From NCBI RefSeq assembly GCF_014652475.1, contig NZ_BMYW01000002.1, forward strand, positions 319,076 to 383,075: 64,000 bases of DNA, given 5' to 3'. The stretch is from Vogesella alkaliphila (GTDB lineage: Bacteria > Pseudomonadota > Gammaproteobacteria > Burkholderiales > Chromobacteriaceae). How positions within the stretch are numbered: position 1 is the first letter of the stretch; each line of letters begins with the position of its first letter. Of this stretch, positions 10,105-18,984 are shown piece by piece. The notes beneath the pieces were generated by a model. The model worked only from the letters and a program-made list of their open reading frames with translations, was not told the DNA's origin and ran no database searches. A program made the translations under genes and the position numbers.

Positions 10105-10845
10105 ATGAAATTTCTTGTTAGCAATGATGATGGTTATTTCTCGCCGGGGATCGCGGCCCTGGCCAGCACCCTGGCCAAGTACGGCGAGGTGGTGGTGGTG
10201 GCGCCGGAGCGCGACCGCAGCGGCGCCAGCAACTCGCTGACGCTGGACCGGCCACTGAGCGTGAAGCGGGCGGCTTCCGGTTACAACTATGTCAACGGCA
10301 CACCTACCGACTGCGTGCACGTTGCCGTCACCGGCTTCCTGGATTTCAAGCCAGACATGGTGTTCTCCGGCATCAACCACGGTCCGAACATGGGCGACGA
10401 CACGCTGTACTCTGGCACCGTCGCCGCCGCCACCGAAGCTTTCCTGCTCGGCATTCCGGCGGTCGCCGTTTCGCTTGCCGGCAAGCAGCACCATTTCGCC
10501 AGCGCCTGTCATGCCGTCGACCTGCTGATGGCCAACATTCTCAAGACACCGTTTACCCACCCGGTATTGCTGAACGTCAATGTCCCCGACGTACCGGTGG
10601 CACAGCTGCAAGAGATCGAGGTCACCCGCCTCGGCCGCCGTCATCATGCCGAGCCGGTGATTGCCGGCAAGAATCCGCGGGGCGACACCGTGTACTGGGT
10701 CGGCCCGGTCGGCCCGGAGCAGGACGCCGGCGCCGGCACCGATTTCCACGCCATTCGCCATAACCGGATTTCGGTCACGCCGCTGATGATAGACCTGACC
10801 GCCAGCGAACAAATGGGATTCATCCGCACATGGCTCAACCAGTAA
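10105..10845 (+). CDS. surE: 5'/3'-nucleotidase SurE
   Basis: A 246-residue metal-dependent survival phosphatase acting on nucleoside monophosphates. The metal-site signature NDDGYFSPG is at residues 8-16, followed by [15 protein letters not shown] and the [21 protein letters not shown] block. GGAAGG lies seven bases before the ATG. The gene overlaps pcm by 16 bp and heads the surE-pcm-nlpD-rpoS cluster conserved in beta- and gammaproteobacteria, which ties it to stationary-phase survival. Confidence 0.97.
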   Translation: MKFLVSNDDGYFSPGIAALASTLAKYGEVVVVAPERDRSGASNSLTLDRPLSVKRAASGYNYVNGTPTDCVHVAVTGFLDFKPDMVFSGINHGPNMGDDTLYSGTVAAATEAFLLGIPAVAVSLAGKQHHFASACHAVDLLMANILKTPFTHPVLLNVNVPDVPVAQLQEIEVTRLGRRHHAEPVIAGKNPRGDTVYWVGPVGPEQDAGAGTDFHAIRHNRISVTPLMIDLTASEQMGFIRTWLNQ

Positions 10846-11501
10846 GCCTTGCCCAGGGCAGCTACGGCATGATTTCCGAGCGCACGCGCCTGCGCATGAT
10901 CGAGCGCCTGCGCCAGCAGGGCATACGCGACGAGCGGGTGCTGGCGGCGATGTACGAGGTGCCGCGCCACCTGTTCATCGACCAGGCACTGGCAACCCGC
11001 GCCTACGATGACGTGTCGCTGCCGATCGGACAGGGACAGACCATCTCCCAGCCGCTGACGGTGGCACGCATGACCGAAAAGTTGCTGGAAGGACGCAGCA
11101 GCCCCGGCAAGATCCTGGAGATCGGCACCGGCTGCGGCTACCAGACCGCCGTGCTGCTGAAAACCGGCGCCCAGGTCTACTCCGTAGAGCGCCTGTCCGG
11201 CATCCTCGACAAGGCACGGCTGAACCTTCGCAATGCCAAGCTGGTCCATGCCAGACTGGTTCATGGCGACGGCCATCAGGGGCTGCCCGACGTGGCACCG
11301 TTTGACGGCATCATCATGACCGCCGCCGCCCGCCAGGTGCCGCCGGCGCTGCTGCCACAACTGGCCACCGGCGGCCGGCTGGTCCTGCCGATCGGTGATC
11401 AGGAGCAGTTTCTGTGGCTGTACGAAAAGACCGCCACCGCAATTCAGGAAACCCGGCTGGAAGCCGTCCGCTTTGTGCCGCTGCTACCCGGCAAACAATG
11501 A
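10830..11501 (+). CDS. pcm: Protein-L-isoaspartate O-methyltransferase
   Basis: A 223-residue SAM-dependent repair enzyme that methylates isoaspartyl residues in aged proteins. The motif-I SAM site [14 protein letters not shown] (about 91-104) is clear, and so are the substrate segment [16 protein letters not shown] and [10 protein letters not shown]. The start overlaps the end of surE, which indicates coupled translation. A standard member with normal length. Confidence 0.96.
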   Translation: MAQPVSLAQGSYGMISERTRLRMIERLRQQGIRDERVLAAMYEVPRHLFIDQALATRAYDDVSLPIGQGQTISQPLTVARMTEKLLEGRSSPGKILEIGTGCGYQTAVLLKTGAQVYSVERLSGILDKARLNLRNAKLVHARLVHGDGHQGLPDVAPFDGIIMTAAARQVPPALLPQLATGGRLVLPIGDQEQFLWLYEKTATAIQETRLEAVRFVPLLPGKQ

Positions 11502-11590
11502 TGCAGGGCACAAACGCAACAACACACACCAGCCAGATTGTCAGACAATTTACAGCCAGCTCAGAACTGGCTTATAACACCTTTAAGACA

Positions 11591-12640
11591 ATGTACAAGC
11601 ATGTATTTAAACTGATCCGACCGCTGCCTTGCGTCCTGCCGCTGCTCTTGGCCGCCTGCGCCACCAGCAGCCCGACTCCGGCACCGATTGTGGCCGGCCA
11701 AGCCAGCGTTCTCGGCAGCACCGCCACCGGCAGCAAGGCCGCAAGCAGCAACCCGGTAGCGGGTGGCACGCAGAGCAGCCCGATCCGGCTGGGCTCACTG
11801 CCGAAGGCGAACACACCGACGGCCGGCAGCACGCACCAGGTACAGGCCGGCGAAACGCTGTACCGCATTGCGGTTAATAATGGTCTGCGCTATCAGGATC
11901 TGGCGGAATGGAATAATCTGGATGGCTACAACATCAAGGTTGGCCAGACACTGCGCCTGACCCCACCCGGCACCCCCAGCCTGGTGACGGTGGCCAAGCC
12001 GCCAGCCGAAGTGGCAACAGCAAGCAATACGGTCGGCAGCGTCGCCAAGAACGGTAACGAGACGCTGAAACAATACCCGAAGGCATTGAAGCTGCCGTAC
12101 TCGGAGAATGCGAACAAGCAGCTGCCTCAATTGGCAGAAGGCAGCAGCAAGCCGCCCGTACCGCAGGAGAAGCTGCCACAAGAGAAACAGCCACCGAAGG
12201 TCGCCGGCACGACGGCTCCGGCCACGACCGGCGTGGTGATTGACAACAGCCGCCCGGAAAGCTCGGCCGCGACAGGCAACCAGTGGCAGTGGCCGACGCA
12301 GGGCAAGGTGGTACGGGGCTTCTCGGACCAGAACAAGGGCATCAACATTAGCGGCAAACTGGGCCAGCCGGTAATGGCGGCCAATGACGGCAAGGTGGTC
12401 TACAGTGGCAGCGGTCTGCGTGGTTATGGCAAGCTGATCATCATCCGCCACGACAAGACTTATTTGTCAGCCTACGCACACAACAGTGCATTAGTGGTCA
12501 AAGAAGGACAAGCGGTCAAGAAGGGCCAGAAAATTGCCGAAATGGGCGATACCGACGCAGATCAGGTAAAACTCCATTTCGAGATCCGGGAGATGGGCAA
12601 GCCGGTCGATCCGAGCAAGTTTCTGGAAGCTAAACCCTAG
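11591..12640 (+). CDS. nlpD: NlpD-type LysM/LytM murein hydrolase activator lipoprotein
   Basis: A 349-residue envelope protein. It has a short lipoprotein signal with lipobox LLAAC (Cys about residue 20), a LysM domain (about 77-122; VQAGETLYRIAVNNGLRYQDLAEWN), a Pro/Lys/Gln-rich linker and a C-terminal M23/LytM domain (about 230-347). The zinc ligands are not intact. The position equivalent to HLHFE reads VKLHFE, and the first His-x(3)-Asp region reads GINISGKLGQPV. This is the signature of EnvC/NlpD activators that switch on amidases such as AmiC rather than cutting peptidoglycan. I start at the ATG just before the signal; an ATG at 11501 would add 30 residues. It precedes rpoS as usual. 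Confidence 0.92.
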   Translation: MYKHVFKLIRPLPCVLPLLLAACATSSPTPAPIVAGQASVLGSTATGSKAASSNPVAGGTQSSPIRLGSLPKANTPTAGSTHQVQAGETLYRIAVNNGLRYQDLAEWNNLDGYNIKVGQTLRLTPPGTPSLVTVAKPPAEVATASNTVGSVAKNGNETLKQYPKALKLPYSENANKQLPQLAEGSSKPPVPQEKLPQEKQPPKVAGTTAPATTGVVIDNSRPESSAATGNQWQWPTQGKVVRGFSDQNKGINISGKLGQPVMAANDGKVVYSGSGLRGYGKLIIIRHDKTYLSAYAHNSALVVKEGQAVKKGQKIAEMGDTDADQVKLHFEIREMGKPVDPSKFLEAKP

Positions 12641-12686
12641 CAGGGACTCCCCTGCATCGGGGTAACTGCAAGCGGGGGAAAGCATC

Positions 12687-13631
12687 ATGAGCGATGATCT
12701 GGAACTACTTGAAGAAGTGCTGGATGAAGAGGTAGAGCAGGAGGCAGAAGCCAAGGAAACCGCTGAGGCCGAGGAAAGCAGTGTCAGCCCGACGGTCAGC
12801 GAGGTCACCGACGTCACCCAGATCTACCTCAACGATATCGGCAACAATGCCCTGCTGACGCCTGTGGAAGAAGTGGCGCTGGCACGCCGCGTGGTGCAAG
12901 GCGACTTCGCCGCCCGGCAGAAGATGATCGAGCACAACCTGCGGCTGGTGGTCAATATTGCCAAGCACTACATCAATCGCGGGCTGGCGCTGCTCGACCT
13001 GATCGAGGAAGGCAACATCGGCCTGATGCACGCGCTGGAGAAGTTCGATCCTGAGCGCGGCTTCCGCTTCTCCACCTATGCCACCTGGTGGATCCGGCAG
13101 AGCGTGGAACGCGCAATCATGAACCAGTCGCGCACCATCCGCCTGCCGGTACACGTCATCAAGGAACTCAACATCTACCTGCGTGCCTCTCGCCATCTGG
13201 AAAGCCAGATCGGCCGCGAGCCGACCCTGGACGAGATCGCCCATCTGGTCGACAAGCCGGTGGAAGAAGTGCGCAAGGTGATGAGCCTCAACGAACGCAT
13301 GGCCTCACTGGATGCACCGCTGGATATCGATCCGATGCTGTCGATCGGCGAGTCGATTCCCGACGAGCAGCACGAGGAGCCGGACACCCAGCTGCACAAT
13401 GTGCAGATCGAACATTTCGTGCACGAATGGCTGTCGCAGCTGACCGAAAAGCAGCGCATGGTGATCGAGCGCCGCTACGGTCTCAACAACCACGAGATCT
13501 GCACGCTGGAAGAACTGGCCGCCACGCTGAGCCTGACCCGGGAACGGGTGCGCCAGATCCAGATCGAGGCACTGGAGCACCTGCGCCGCATCCTGCGCCG
13601 CAAGGGCATCTCCAAGGACTTCCTGCTCTGA
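12687..13631 (+). CDS. rpoS: RNA polymerase sigma factor RpoS
   Basis: A 314-residue sigma-38. An acidic N-terminus is followed by region 1.2 ([17 protein letters not shown]), region 2 (about 90-160, with [19 protein letters not shown] and the -10 reading [16 protein letters not shown]), region 3 and the region 4 helix-turn-helix ([18 protein letters not shown]). The nlpD-rpoS order matches enterobacteria, where an rpoS promoter lies inside nlpD; that is inferred here. GGGGAAAG precedes the ATG. It controls the general stress and stationary-phase response. Confidence 0.97.
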   Translation: MSDDLELLEEVLDEEVEQEAEAKETAEAEESSVSPTVSEVTDVTQIYLNDIGNNALLTPVEEVALARRVVQGDFAARQKMIEHNLRLVVNIAKHYINRGLALLDLIEEGNIGLMHALEKFDPERGFRFSTYATWWIRQSVERAIMNQSRTIRLPVHVIKELNIYLRASRHLESQIGREPTLDEIAHLVDKPVEEVRKVMSLNERMASLDAPLDIDPMLSIGESIPDEQHEEPDTQLHNVQIEHFVHEWLSQLTEKQRMVIERRYGLNNHEICTLEELAATLSLTRERVRQIQIEALEHLRRILRRKGISKDFLL

Positions 13632-13647
13632 AGCTCGCCAACCAACG

Positions 13648-13681
13648 AAACGCACAGCGCTAACGCCCTGTGCGTTTTTTT
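13648..13681 (+). terminator. Terminator after rpoS, overlapping the convergent gene's 3' end
   Basis: A 10 bp stem AAACGCACAG/CTGTGCGTTT with a 10-base loop and an eight-T tract (13674-13681). Its downstream arm and T tract lie within the 3' coding end of the convergent transglutaminase gene (stop at 13660). Confidence 0.88.
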
Positions 13682-15627
13682 GCGGCCAACCTTGGCGGAC
13701 GGAAGCGGCGCACCTGCCACCACCAGCCGCGCCAGCGCGGATCGGAGTCGGTGGCGCCCTCGGCGTAACGCCATTGCTGCCAGTCAGCGAGCAGGCGCGT
13801 CAGCTGTTGTTGCTGCACAGCCGCCAGCACCGTGGCCTTGTCGCGCAGCTGCGCCGGCGTGTCGCTGGCCTGCGCCGCGACACCGGCCTCCTGCAGGCGC
13901 GACACCAGCAGCTGCCAGCCGCGCACCGGATAGCTGCGCACCGGAGGCCGGCGCCACAACAGCCATAACAGCAACGGCAACACCAGCAACACGCCGCCGA
14001 GCAGCAGGATTGTCATCACGCTGCCCACGCCCACCCGGCCCAGCCCCAGGCGCTGGAACAGGCTCTGCTGCCGCCGGGCATCGTAGTCCACCACCCACTG
14101 CTGCCAGACAAAACCCGCGCGCTGCCATTGCGCATGAACCGTGTGCCACCACTGTGGCGGACGGCGTCCCAGCACCGGCAACACCGCCTGCGCCTCCGGC
14201 ACCAGTTCGCCGACTTCGCTAACGATGCGCGACGGCGCCACCAGCGCCGTCGGGTCCACCCGCTGCCAGCGTCCCTGCAGCCAGACCTCGGTCCAGGCGT
14301 GGGCATCGGAGGAGCGCACCAGCCAGAACTGCCCGCCCGCGTTGAATTCGCCGCCCTGAAACCCGACCACGATTCGTGCCGGCAGGCCGGCGGCACGGGC
14401 CAGGGTGGCGAAGGCCGAGGCGAAGTGCTCGCAGAAACCCTGGCGGCTGGAGAACAGGAAGTCGTCGACCACATCGCCCTGCAGCAGCGGTGGCGACAGC
14501 GTGTAGCGCAGTCCCTGCTGCTGCAGCCAGGCGCTCAGTGCCGCCAGACGCCCGGTCTCGTCCCGGAACTGGCGCGCGAAGAATTCCCCCTGCTGCCGGG
14601 TGCGAAGGTTGGCCGCAGGCAGTTGCAGATAGTGAGCACGCTGCTCGGCACTCAGCGTCGCCGGATAAGCGGCCTGTGCCACACTGCGCATGTCGTAGCG
14701 CAGGCGCGCCTCGTTGCGGGCATCGATGCGTCGCACCAGCTGGGCGGTGCCCTGCTGCACGCCCTCGCCGGCCCACACCGCGTGCTCCAGCACCGGCAGC
14801 GCCCCCTTGAACGGCGTGGCGGTGATCGAGTACGACAGCTCGCCGGCCGCGCCCGATGCCAAGGCGGCGGCGCTGTCCGGCACACTGCCCGCCGTCCAGC
14901 GCGCACCGTCGAAACGGTCGAACACCATCACCCGCCAGTACAGTTGCTCGCGCGCCGGCTGGCGACCGCGAAACTGGGCGGTAAACGCCGGCTCCTGCGA
15001 CGGGATCATCTGCCCGATGCTGCCCGGCGCCATGCTGTCGCTGAGACCGCTGGTGGCACGCTGGTCCGTTGTCGGCATGCTCCACAGCGGGCCGGGCAGC
15101 CGCGGCATGGCAACGAACAGCAGCAGCATCAGCGGCATCGCATACAGCAGCGCCTGCGCGGCGGCACGCGGGCTGGCGGCACTGTCGCCCCCGGCGAGCA
15201 ACACCATCGCCCAGGTCAGCACGAACAGCGACAGCAGCAGCCACAGGGCCGACGGCAGGCTCTGGTCAAACAGCAGCGGCGTCGCGGCCAGGAAAAAGCC
15301 CAGCCCCAGCAATACGCGCCAGTCGCGTAGCGTCACCGTCTCGAAGGCCTTGAATCCGGTCAGCAACAGCAGCAGCGCCACGCCGCCTTCGCGGCCAACC
15401 AGGGTGCGCAGGCTGAGCCACAACAGCAGCACCGGCACGATCATCGCCAGCAGCAGCCACACGCGATGCGGCAGTTGCCGGCCCTGCCACGCCAGCCACG
15501 CGCGACCGCCCAGCTGCAGCGCAAACAGCAGCGGCACCCACGGCGGCAATTGCAGGAACAGCGGCAGCACGGTCAGCGCCAGCGCCGCCAGCACGGCAAA
15601 GTGGGCCAGGCGCGGTTCACTGCGCAT
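13660..15627 (-). CDS. TgpA-like membrane transglutaminase (DUF3488-transglutaminase-DUF4129)
   Basis: A 655-residue inner-membrane protein. About six N-terminal membrane helices (residues 5-190) precede a periplasmic region with a transglutaminase-like domain, another membrane helix near residue 545 (MTILLLGGVLLVLPLLLWLL) and a cytoplasmic tail. The catalytic triad is visible: Cys near 398 (QGFCEHFASAF), His near 443 (SSDAHAWTEVWL) and Asp in VDPTA. The Pseudomonas relative TgpA is essential, but its substrate is unknown to me. GGAG precedes the ATG, which overlaps the DUF58 gene by 11 bp. The last codons contain a genome 12-mer, and a second copy lies at 14605-14616. Confidence 0.9.
   Translation of the reverse strand: MRSEPRLAHFAVLAALALTVLPLFLQLPPWVPLLFALQLGGRAWLAWQGRQLPHRVWLLLAMIVPVLLLWLSLRTLVGREGGVALLLLLTGFKAFETVTLRDWRVLLGLGFFLAATPLLFDQSLPSALWLLLSLFVLTWAMVLLAGGDSAASPRAAAQALLYAMPLMLLLFVAMPRLPGPLWSMPTTDQRATSGLSDSMAPGSIGQMIPSQEPAFTAQFRGRQPAREQLYWRVMVFDRFDGARWTAGSVPDSAAALASGAAGELSYSITATPFKGALPVLEHAVWAGEGVQQGTAQLVRRIDARNEARLRYDMRSVAQAAYPATLSAEQRAHYLQLPAANLRTRQQGEFFARQFRDETGRLAALSAWLQQQGLRYTLSPPLLQGDVVDDFLFSSRQGFCEHFASAFATLARAAGLPARIVVGFQGGEFNAGGQFWLVRSSDAHAWTEVWLQGRWQRVDPTALVAPSRIVSEVGELVPEAQAVLPVLGRRPPQWWHTVHAQWQRAGFVWQQWVVDYDARRQQSLFQRLGLGRVGVGSVMTILLLGGVLLVLPLLLWLLWRRPPVRSYPVRGWQLLVSRLQEAGVAAQASDTPAQLRDKATVLAAVQQQQLTRLLADWQQWRYAEGATDSDPRWRGWWWQVRRFRPPRLAAKKRTGR
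13681..13694 (+). repeat. 12-mer genome repeat, copy 3
   Basis: TGCGGCCAACCTTG immediately after the rpoS terminator T-tract, inside the last 12 codons of the convergent transglutaminase gene, where it encodes part of PRLAAKK. Confidence 0.85.
14604..14617 (-). repeat. 12-mer genome repeat, copy 4 (inside the transglutaminase gene)
   Basis: On the gene strand it reads TGCGGCCAACCTTC and encodes part of PAANLR. The last base departs from the G consensus. Confidence 0.8.
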
Positions 15628-16564
15628 CGCGCACTCCAAAGCCGGCCAGTGCGCGCAAGCCCGGACGCACCTCGCCCGCCGTCAGCCGCAACTCCTGCTG
15701 CGGCAGCCGCAGCACGACATCCTCGCCGCGCCGCGCGGCCGCCAGCAACTGCCAGCACAGCCGCGACAGGCGGGCCTCGGCCGTCATCTGCGCCGGATAG
15801 GCGGACCACTCCAGCAGGCAGGTCGAGCGCGCCGCCTGCGGCTCCTCGAAACGCCGCGCCAGCAGCACGCCGCGGCGGGCGTAGGCTTTCCAGGCGATGC
15901 GCCGGGCACCCAGCTCCGGCTGCCAGGCCACCAGGTGGGAAAACAACTCGCCCGGCACCGGCTGCGGTTCGCGCGACTGGCCGCCGTCGGGCAGGCTGGC
16001 CGCCGCCCGCTCGTCGGCGCAGGGCTGCGGATAAACGCACACCTGCGCCTGCAGCCGCAGATAGGCAAAGGCCCGCACCAGCCCCAATGGCGATTCGGAA
16101 TAGACCCGGAGCGGCGGTATCGTCATCTGGCCGCGTTGCAGCGTCAGTCGCGGCAACAGCACCTCGCCGGGACGGTCCAGCAGCACGCCGCCGGCCTCGT
16201 CATGCCAGCCGAGGCGCAACAAGCGCGACTCGCCCTCCGGCCACTGCAATTGCAGCGGAAACAGCGCGTGACTGCCGGCCACCACATCGTCGGCCGCTCC
16301 GCAACGGATCGCGAGGCCGGCCAGCTGGCGATAGGCCAGCACCACCGCGATCAGCACCAGTGACACGATCCAGAACGACAACACATAGGCGAGACTGACC
16401 GCATAGTTGAGCGCGCCGATCCACACCGCCCACGCCACCAGCAGCAGGCCCCAGCCAAACGAAGTCGGCAGCAGGTAGATGCGCGACTGCCCCAGCACCA
16501 GCTGCGGCTGACGCGGCAACCGGCGCAGCAGCCAGGACGACGCCGCCTTACGCCAGCGGGACAT
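15617..16564 (-). CDS. DUF58 domain protein, partner of MoxR ATPase
   Basis: A 315-residue protein. Two hydrophobic segments near the N-terminus (about 35-75; LLLVAWAVWIGALNYAVSLAYV) are followed by a beta-rich region and the DUF58 core with the signature RRIAWKAYARRGVLLARRFEE (about 222-242). DUF58 proteins are von Willebrand-A-like partners of MoxR ATPases. The start is the ATG overlapping the ATPase gene by 17 bp. The biochemical role is not established for this family. Confidence 0.88.
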   Translation of the reverse strand: MSRWRKAASSWLLRRLPRQPQLVLGQSRIYLLPTSFGWGLLLVAWAVWIGALNYAVSLAYVLSFWIVSLVLIAVVLAYRQLAGLAIRCGAADDVVAGSHALFPLQLQWPEGESRLLRLGWHDEAGGVLLDRPGEVLLPRLTLQRGQMTIPPLRVYSESPLGLVRAFAYLRLQAQVCVYPQPCADERAAASLPDGGQSREPQPVPGELFSHLVAWQPELGARRIAWKAYARRGVLLARRFEEPQAARSTCLLEWSAYPAQMTAEARLSRLCWQLLAAARRGEDVVLRLPQQELRLTAGEVRPGLRALAGFGVRDAQ

Positions 16565-17456
16565 GGTCCAGCAACCGCTGTGCGGCATCGATACTGCTCA
16601 TGCCCGGCAGCCGCGACTGCAGGCGATGCGCGCACACCACGACGAACACCGCCTTCACGTCCTCGGGCAGCACGTGGTCGCGCCCGTCCAGCATCGCCCA
16701 GGCGCGGGCGGCGGCCAGTATGGCCAGCCCGGCACGGGGACTGAGGCCGTGCACGAACAATTCGCGCTTGCGGCTGGCCAGCAGCAAGGCCAGCACGTAG
16801 TCGGCCAGCGCACTGCTGGCGGAGACCTTCGCCGCCTTCTGCTGCAGCGCCAGCAGCTCGCCGGCCTGCAGCGCTGCCGGCAATGCCGACAAGGCCTGCC
16901 GCCGGTCACCGGCCAGCAGCAGCGCACGCTCCGACTCCGGCGACGGATAGCCCAGCGAGATGCGCATCAGGAAGCGGTCCAGCTGCGACTCCGGCAGCGG
17001 GAAGGTACCCAGCTGCCCATCCGGATTCTGGGTGGCGATCACGAAAAACGGTTTGGGCAGCGCGTGCGTCTGGCCGTCGATCGACACCTGCCGCTCCTCC
17101 ATCGCTTCCAGCAACGCCGACTGCACCTTGGGCGAGGCACGGTTGATCTCGTCGGCCAGCAAAAGCTGCGAAAACACCGGCCCCGGCTGGAATTCGAAGC
17201 GCCCTTCGTCGGGACGGAACAGGCTGACCCCCAGCATGTCGGCCGGCAGCAGGTCGCTGGTGAACTGCACCCGCCGATAGTCCAGCCCCAGCACGCCGGC
17301 CAGACCATGCGCCAGCGTGGTCTTGCCGACCCCCGGCACATCCTCGATCAGCAAGTGGCCACCGGCCAGCATGCAGGTCAGCGCCAGGCGGATTTGCAGC
17401 GGTTTACCCAGAATCAGCGCGTTCAGTTGACGATACGCAAAGGAGATGGATTGCAT
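16548..17456 (-). CDS. MoxR-family AAA+ ATPase
   Basis: A 302-residue AAA_3 ATPase. Walker A is EDVPGVGKTTLAHGLA (about 38-53), Walker B is LLLADEINRASPKVQSALLEAMEE (about 103-126), sensor 1 is VIATQNPD, followed by GTFPLPESQLDRF. The MoxR-DUF58-transglutaminase triad is a common conserved operon thought to act as a chaperone for a cell-envelope client. I start at MQSISFAY, with only weak ribosome-site evidence; an upstream start would add 19 residues that lack conservation. Confidence 0.92.
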   Translation of the reverse strand: MQSISFAYRQLNALILGKPLQIRLALTCMLAGGHLLIEDVPGVGKTTLAHGLAGVLGLDYRRVQFTSDLLPADMLGVSLFRPDEGRFEFQPGPVFSQLLLADEINRASPKVQSALLEAMEERQVSIDGQTHALPKPFFVIATQNPDGQLGTFPLPESQLDRFLMRISLGYPSPESERALLLAGDRRQALSALPAALQAGELLALQQKAAKVSASSALADYVLALLLASRKRELFVHGLSPRAGLAILAAARAWAMLDGRDHVLPEDVKAVFVVVCAHRLQSRLPGMSSIDAAQRLLDHVPLA

Positions 17457-17533
17457 TTGAAGTCCGTTGGCCGCACACTTTATAAAGATTTCATATATCC
17501 CTTTTGCCACCACAACGCAACAAGGAAACGCGC

Positions 17534-18493
17534 GTGCTCACCTGGCTCAAATCGCACCTGACCGGCGGTGGTCTCACCGCCTTTATCAGCCACTCCGACT
17601 GCTTGCAGCACAATATGGGGAGCGGCCATCCGGAATGCCCGGAGCGCTTGGTCGCCATCAAGGACCAGCTGATGGCGGCGCAGCTGTTTGACAGCCTGCA
17701 GGAAGTGGAGGCGCCACTGGTGAGCGAACAGCAACTGGCCCGCGTGCACCCGCCCCATTACGTTGAATACATCGAGGCGTGCTCGCCGTCGGTGGGCACC
17801 TTCCGCGTCGACCCGGATACCGCGATGTGCCCCGGCACCCTGCAGGCGGCCAGGCGCGCCGCCGGTGCGGTGGTGAAGGCGGTCGACATGGTGTGTAACA
17901 AGGAGGCGCCGAATGCGTTCTGCTCGATCCGGCCGCCGGGACACCACGCCGAAAGCGCCCGCTCGATGGGCTTCTGCTTTTTCAACAATATCGCGGTCGG
18001 CATTGCCCATGCGCTGTCCAGCTACAAGTTGCAGCGCATTGCCGTCGTCGATTTCGATGTCCACCACGGCAACGGCACCGAGGAGATCTTCCGCGATGAC
18101 CCTCGGGTGATGATGGTGTCGATTTTCCAGCATCCGTTCTTTCCCTACAGCGGCGACCAGCCGCTGGGGGCAAACATGCACCATGTACCGCTGAAAGCCG
18201 GTAGCGGCAGCCGCGAATTCCGCGAGGCGGTCGAGTACCTGTGGCTGCCGCAACTGGAAGAATTCAAGCCGGAGATGATCTTCATCTCGGCCGGATTCGA
18301 CGCCCACCGCGAAGACGACATGGCTTCGCTGGCGCTGACCGAGGCCGACTACGAGTGGGTGACGCGCAAGCTGCTGCAGCTGGCGGCCACCCATTGCGAG
18401 GGACGCATCGTGTCGGTACTGGAGGGCGGCTACGACCTGTCGGCACTGGGCCGCAGTGCCGCGGCACACATCAAGGTGTTGTCCGACGGCTAA
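17534..18493 (+). CDS. Histone deacetylase-family (class II-like) deacetylase
   Basis: A 319-residue zinc hydrolase of the arginase/deacetylase fold. The motifs HPECPERL (about 33-40), RPPGHHAE with the catalytic His pair, DFDVHHGNGTEEIF carrying the zinc Asp and His, and SAGFDAHREDDMA with the second zinc Asp are intact, so it should be active. Bacterial members deacetylate proteins, polyamines or acetoin-pathway enzymes; the sequence does not say which. The start is a GTG with AAGGAA eight bases upstream; an upstream TTG is less likely. It diverges from the MoxR gene. Confidence 0.88.
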   Translation: MLTWLKSHLTGGGLTAFISHSDCLQHNMGSGHPECPERLVAIKDQLMAAQLFDSLQEVEAPLVSEQQLARVHPPHYVEYIEACSPSVGTFRVDPDTAMCPGTLQAARRAAGAVVKAVDMVCNKEAPNAFCSIRPPGHHAESARSMGFCFFNNIAVGIAHALSSYKLQRIAVVDFDVHHGNGTEEIFRDDPRVMMVSIFQHPFFPYSGDQPLGANMHHVPLKAGSGSREFREAVEYLWLPQLEEFKPEMIFISAGFDAHREDDMASLALTEADYEWVTRKLLQLAATHCEGRIVSVLEGGYDLSALGRSAAAHIKVLSDG

Positions 18494-18510
18494 TCACGCC
18501 GTATGGCCGT

Positions 18511-18541
18511 AAAAAAACCTGCACCACGGTGCAGGTTTTTT
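18511..18541. terminator. Bidirectional terminator between deacetylase gene and comEA
   Basis: A perfect 7 bp stem CCTGCAC/GTGCAGG with the loop CACG, flanked by seven A on the left and six T on the right, so it can serve both convergent genes. Confidence 0.9.
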
Positions 18542-18564
18542 GTTGGAACTGGCGGGTGCCCAGC

Positions 18565-18930
18565 TTACGGCTTTTTCGCCGGAGCCGGTGCCGGGACCAC
18601 GGTTGGCTTGGCGGTAGCAGCAGGTTTGGCTGCTGGCGCCTTGGCTGCCGGTGTCTTGGCCGCCGCCTTGGCTGCGCCGCCACCGACCTGCAGATCCGCC
18701 TTCAGCTTTTCCAGGGTCTTGGCACCGATGCCCGGGACGTTTTCCAGATCGGCGTAGCTCTTGAACGGGCCATTCTTGGTGCGATAGTCGATGATCGCCT
18801 TGGCCTTGACCGGACCGATGCCGTTTAGCGACTCCAGCTCCTGCTGGCTGGCGGTGTTGGCATTGACGGCAGCGAGCGCCGCCACGGAGAACAGCAGGGA
18901 CAGCAATGCAGCGAAGAACAGTTTCATCAT
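18565..18930 (-). CDS. comEA: ComEA-type helix-hairpin-helix DNA-binding protein with Ala/Lys/Pro tail
   Basis: A 121-residue exported protein. A signal peptide (about 1-20, ending SVAALAA) is followed by a tandem helix-hairpin-helix ComEA domain (about 21-82; VNANTASQQELESLNGIGPV and ENVPGIGAKTLEKLK). A low-complexity tail of about 40 residues rich in Ala, Lys and Pro follows. In competent Gram-negatives ComEA binds double-stranded DNA in the periplasm and ratchets it inward. Family members in Neisseria are shorter and lack such a tail. The cationic tail could strengthen DNA binding, but that is inference. Confidence 0.9.
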   Translation of the reverse strand: MMKLFFAALLSLLFSVAALAAVNANTASQQELESLNGIGPVKAKAIIDYRTKNGPFKSYADLENVPGIGAKTLEKLKADLQVGGGAAKAAAKTPAAKAPAAKPAATAKPTVVPAPAPAKKP

Positions 18931-18984
18931 TTGGCTCCCATGGTTTTTAATGACCGCGCAACAAATATCCCAAATAAATAAACG

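Noticed and set aside
11537..11590. A promoter between pcm and nlpD based on TTGTCA and TATAAC
   Set aside because: The two boxes are about 29 bases apart, too far for a sigma-70 promoter. A short inverted repeat GCCAG/CTGGC is present but weak.
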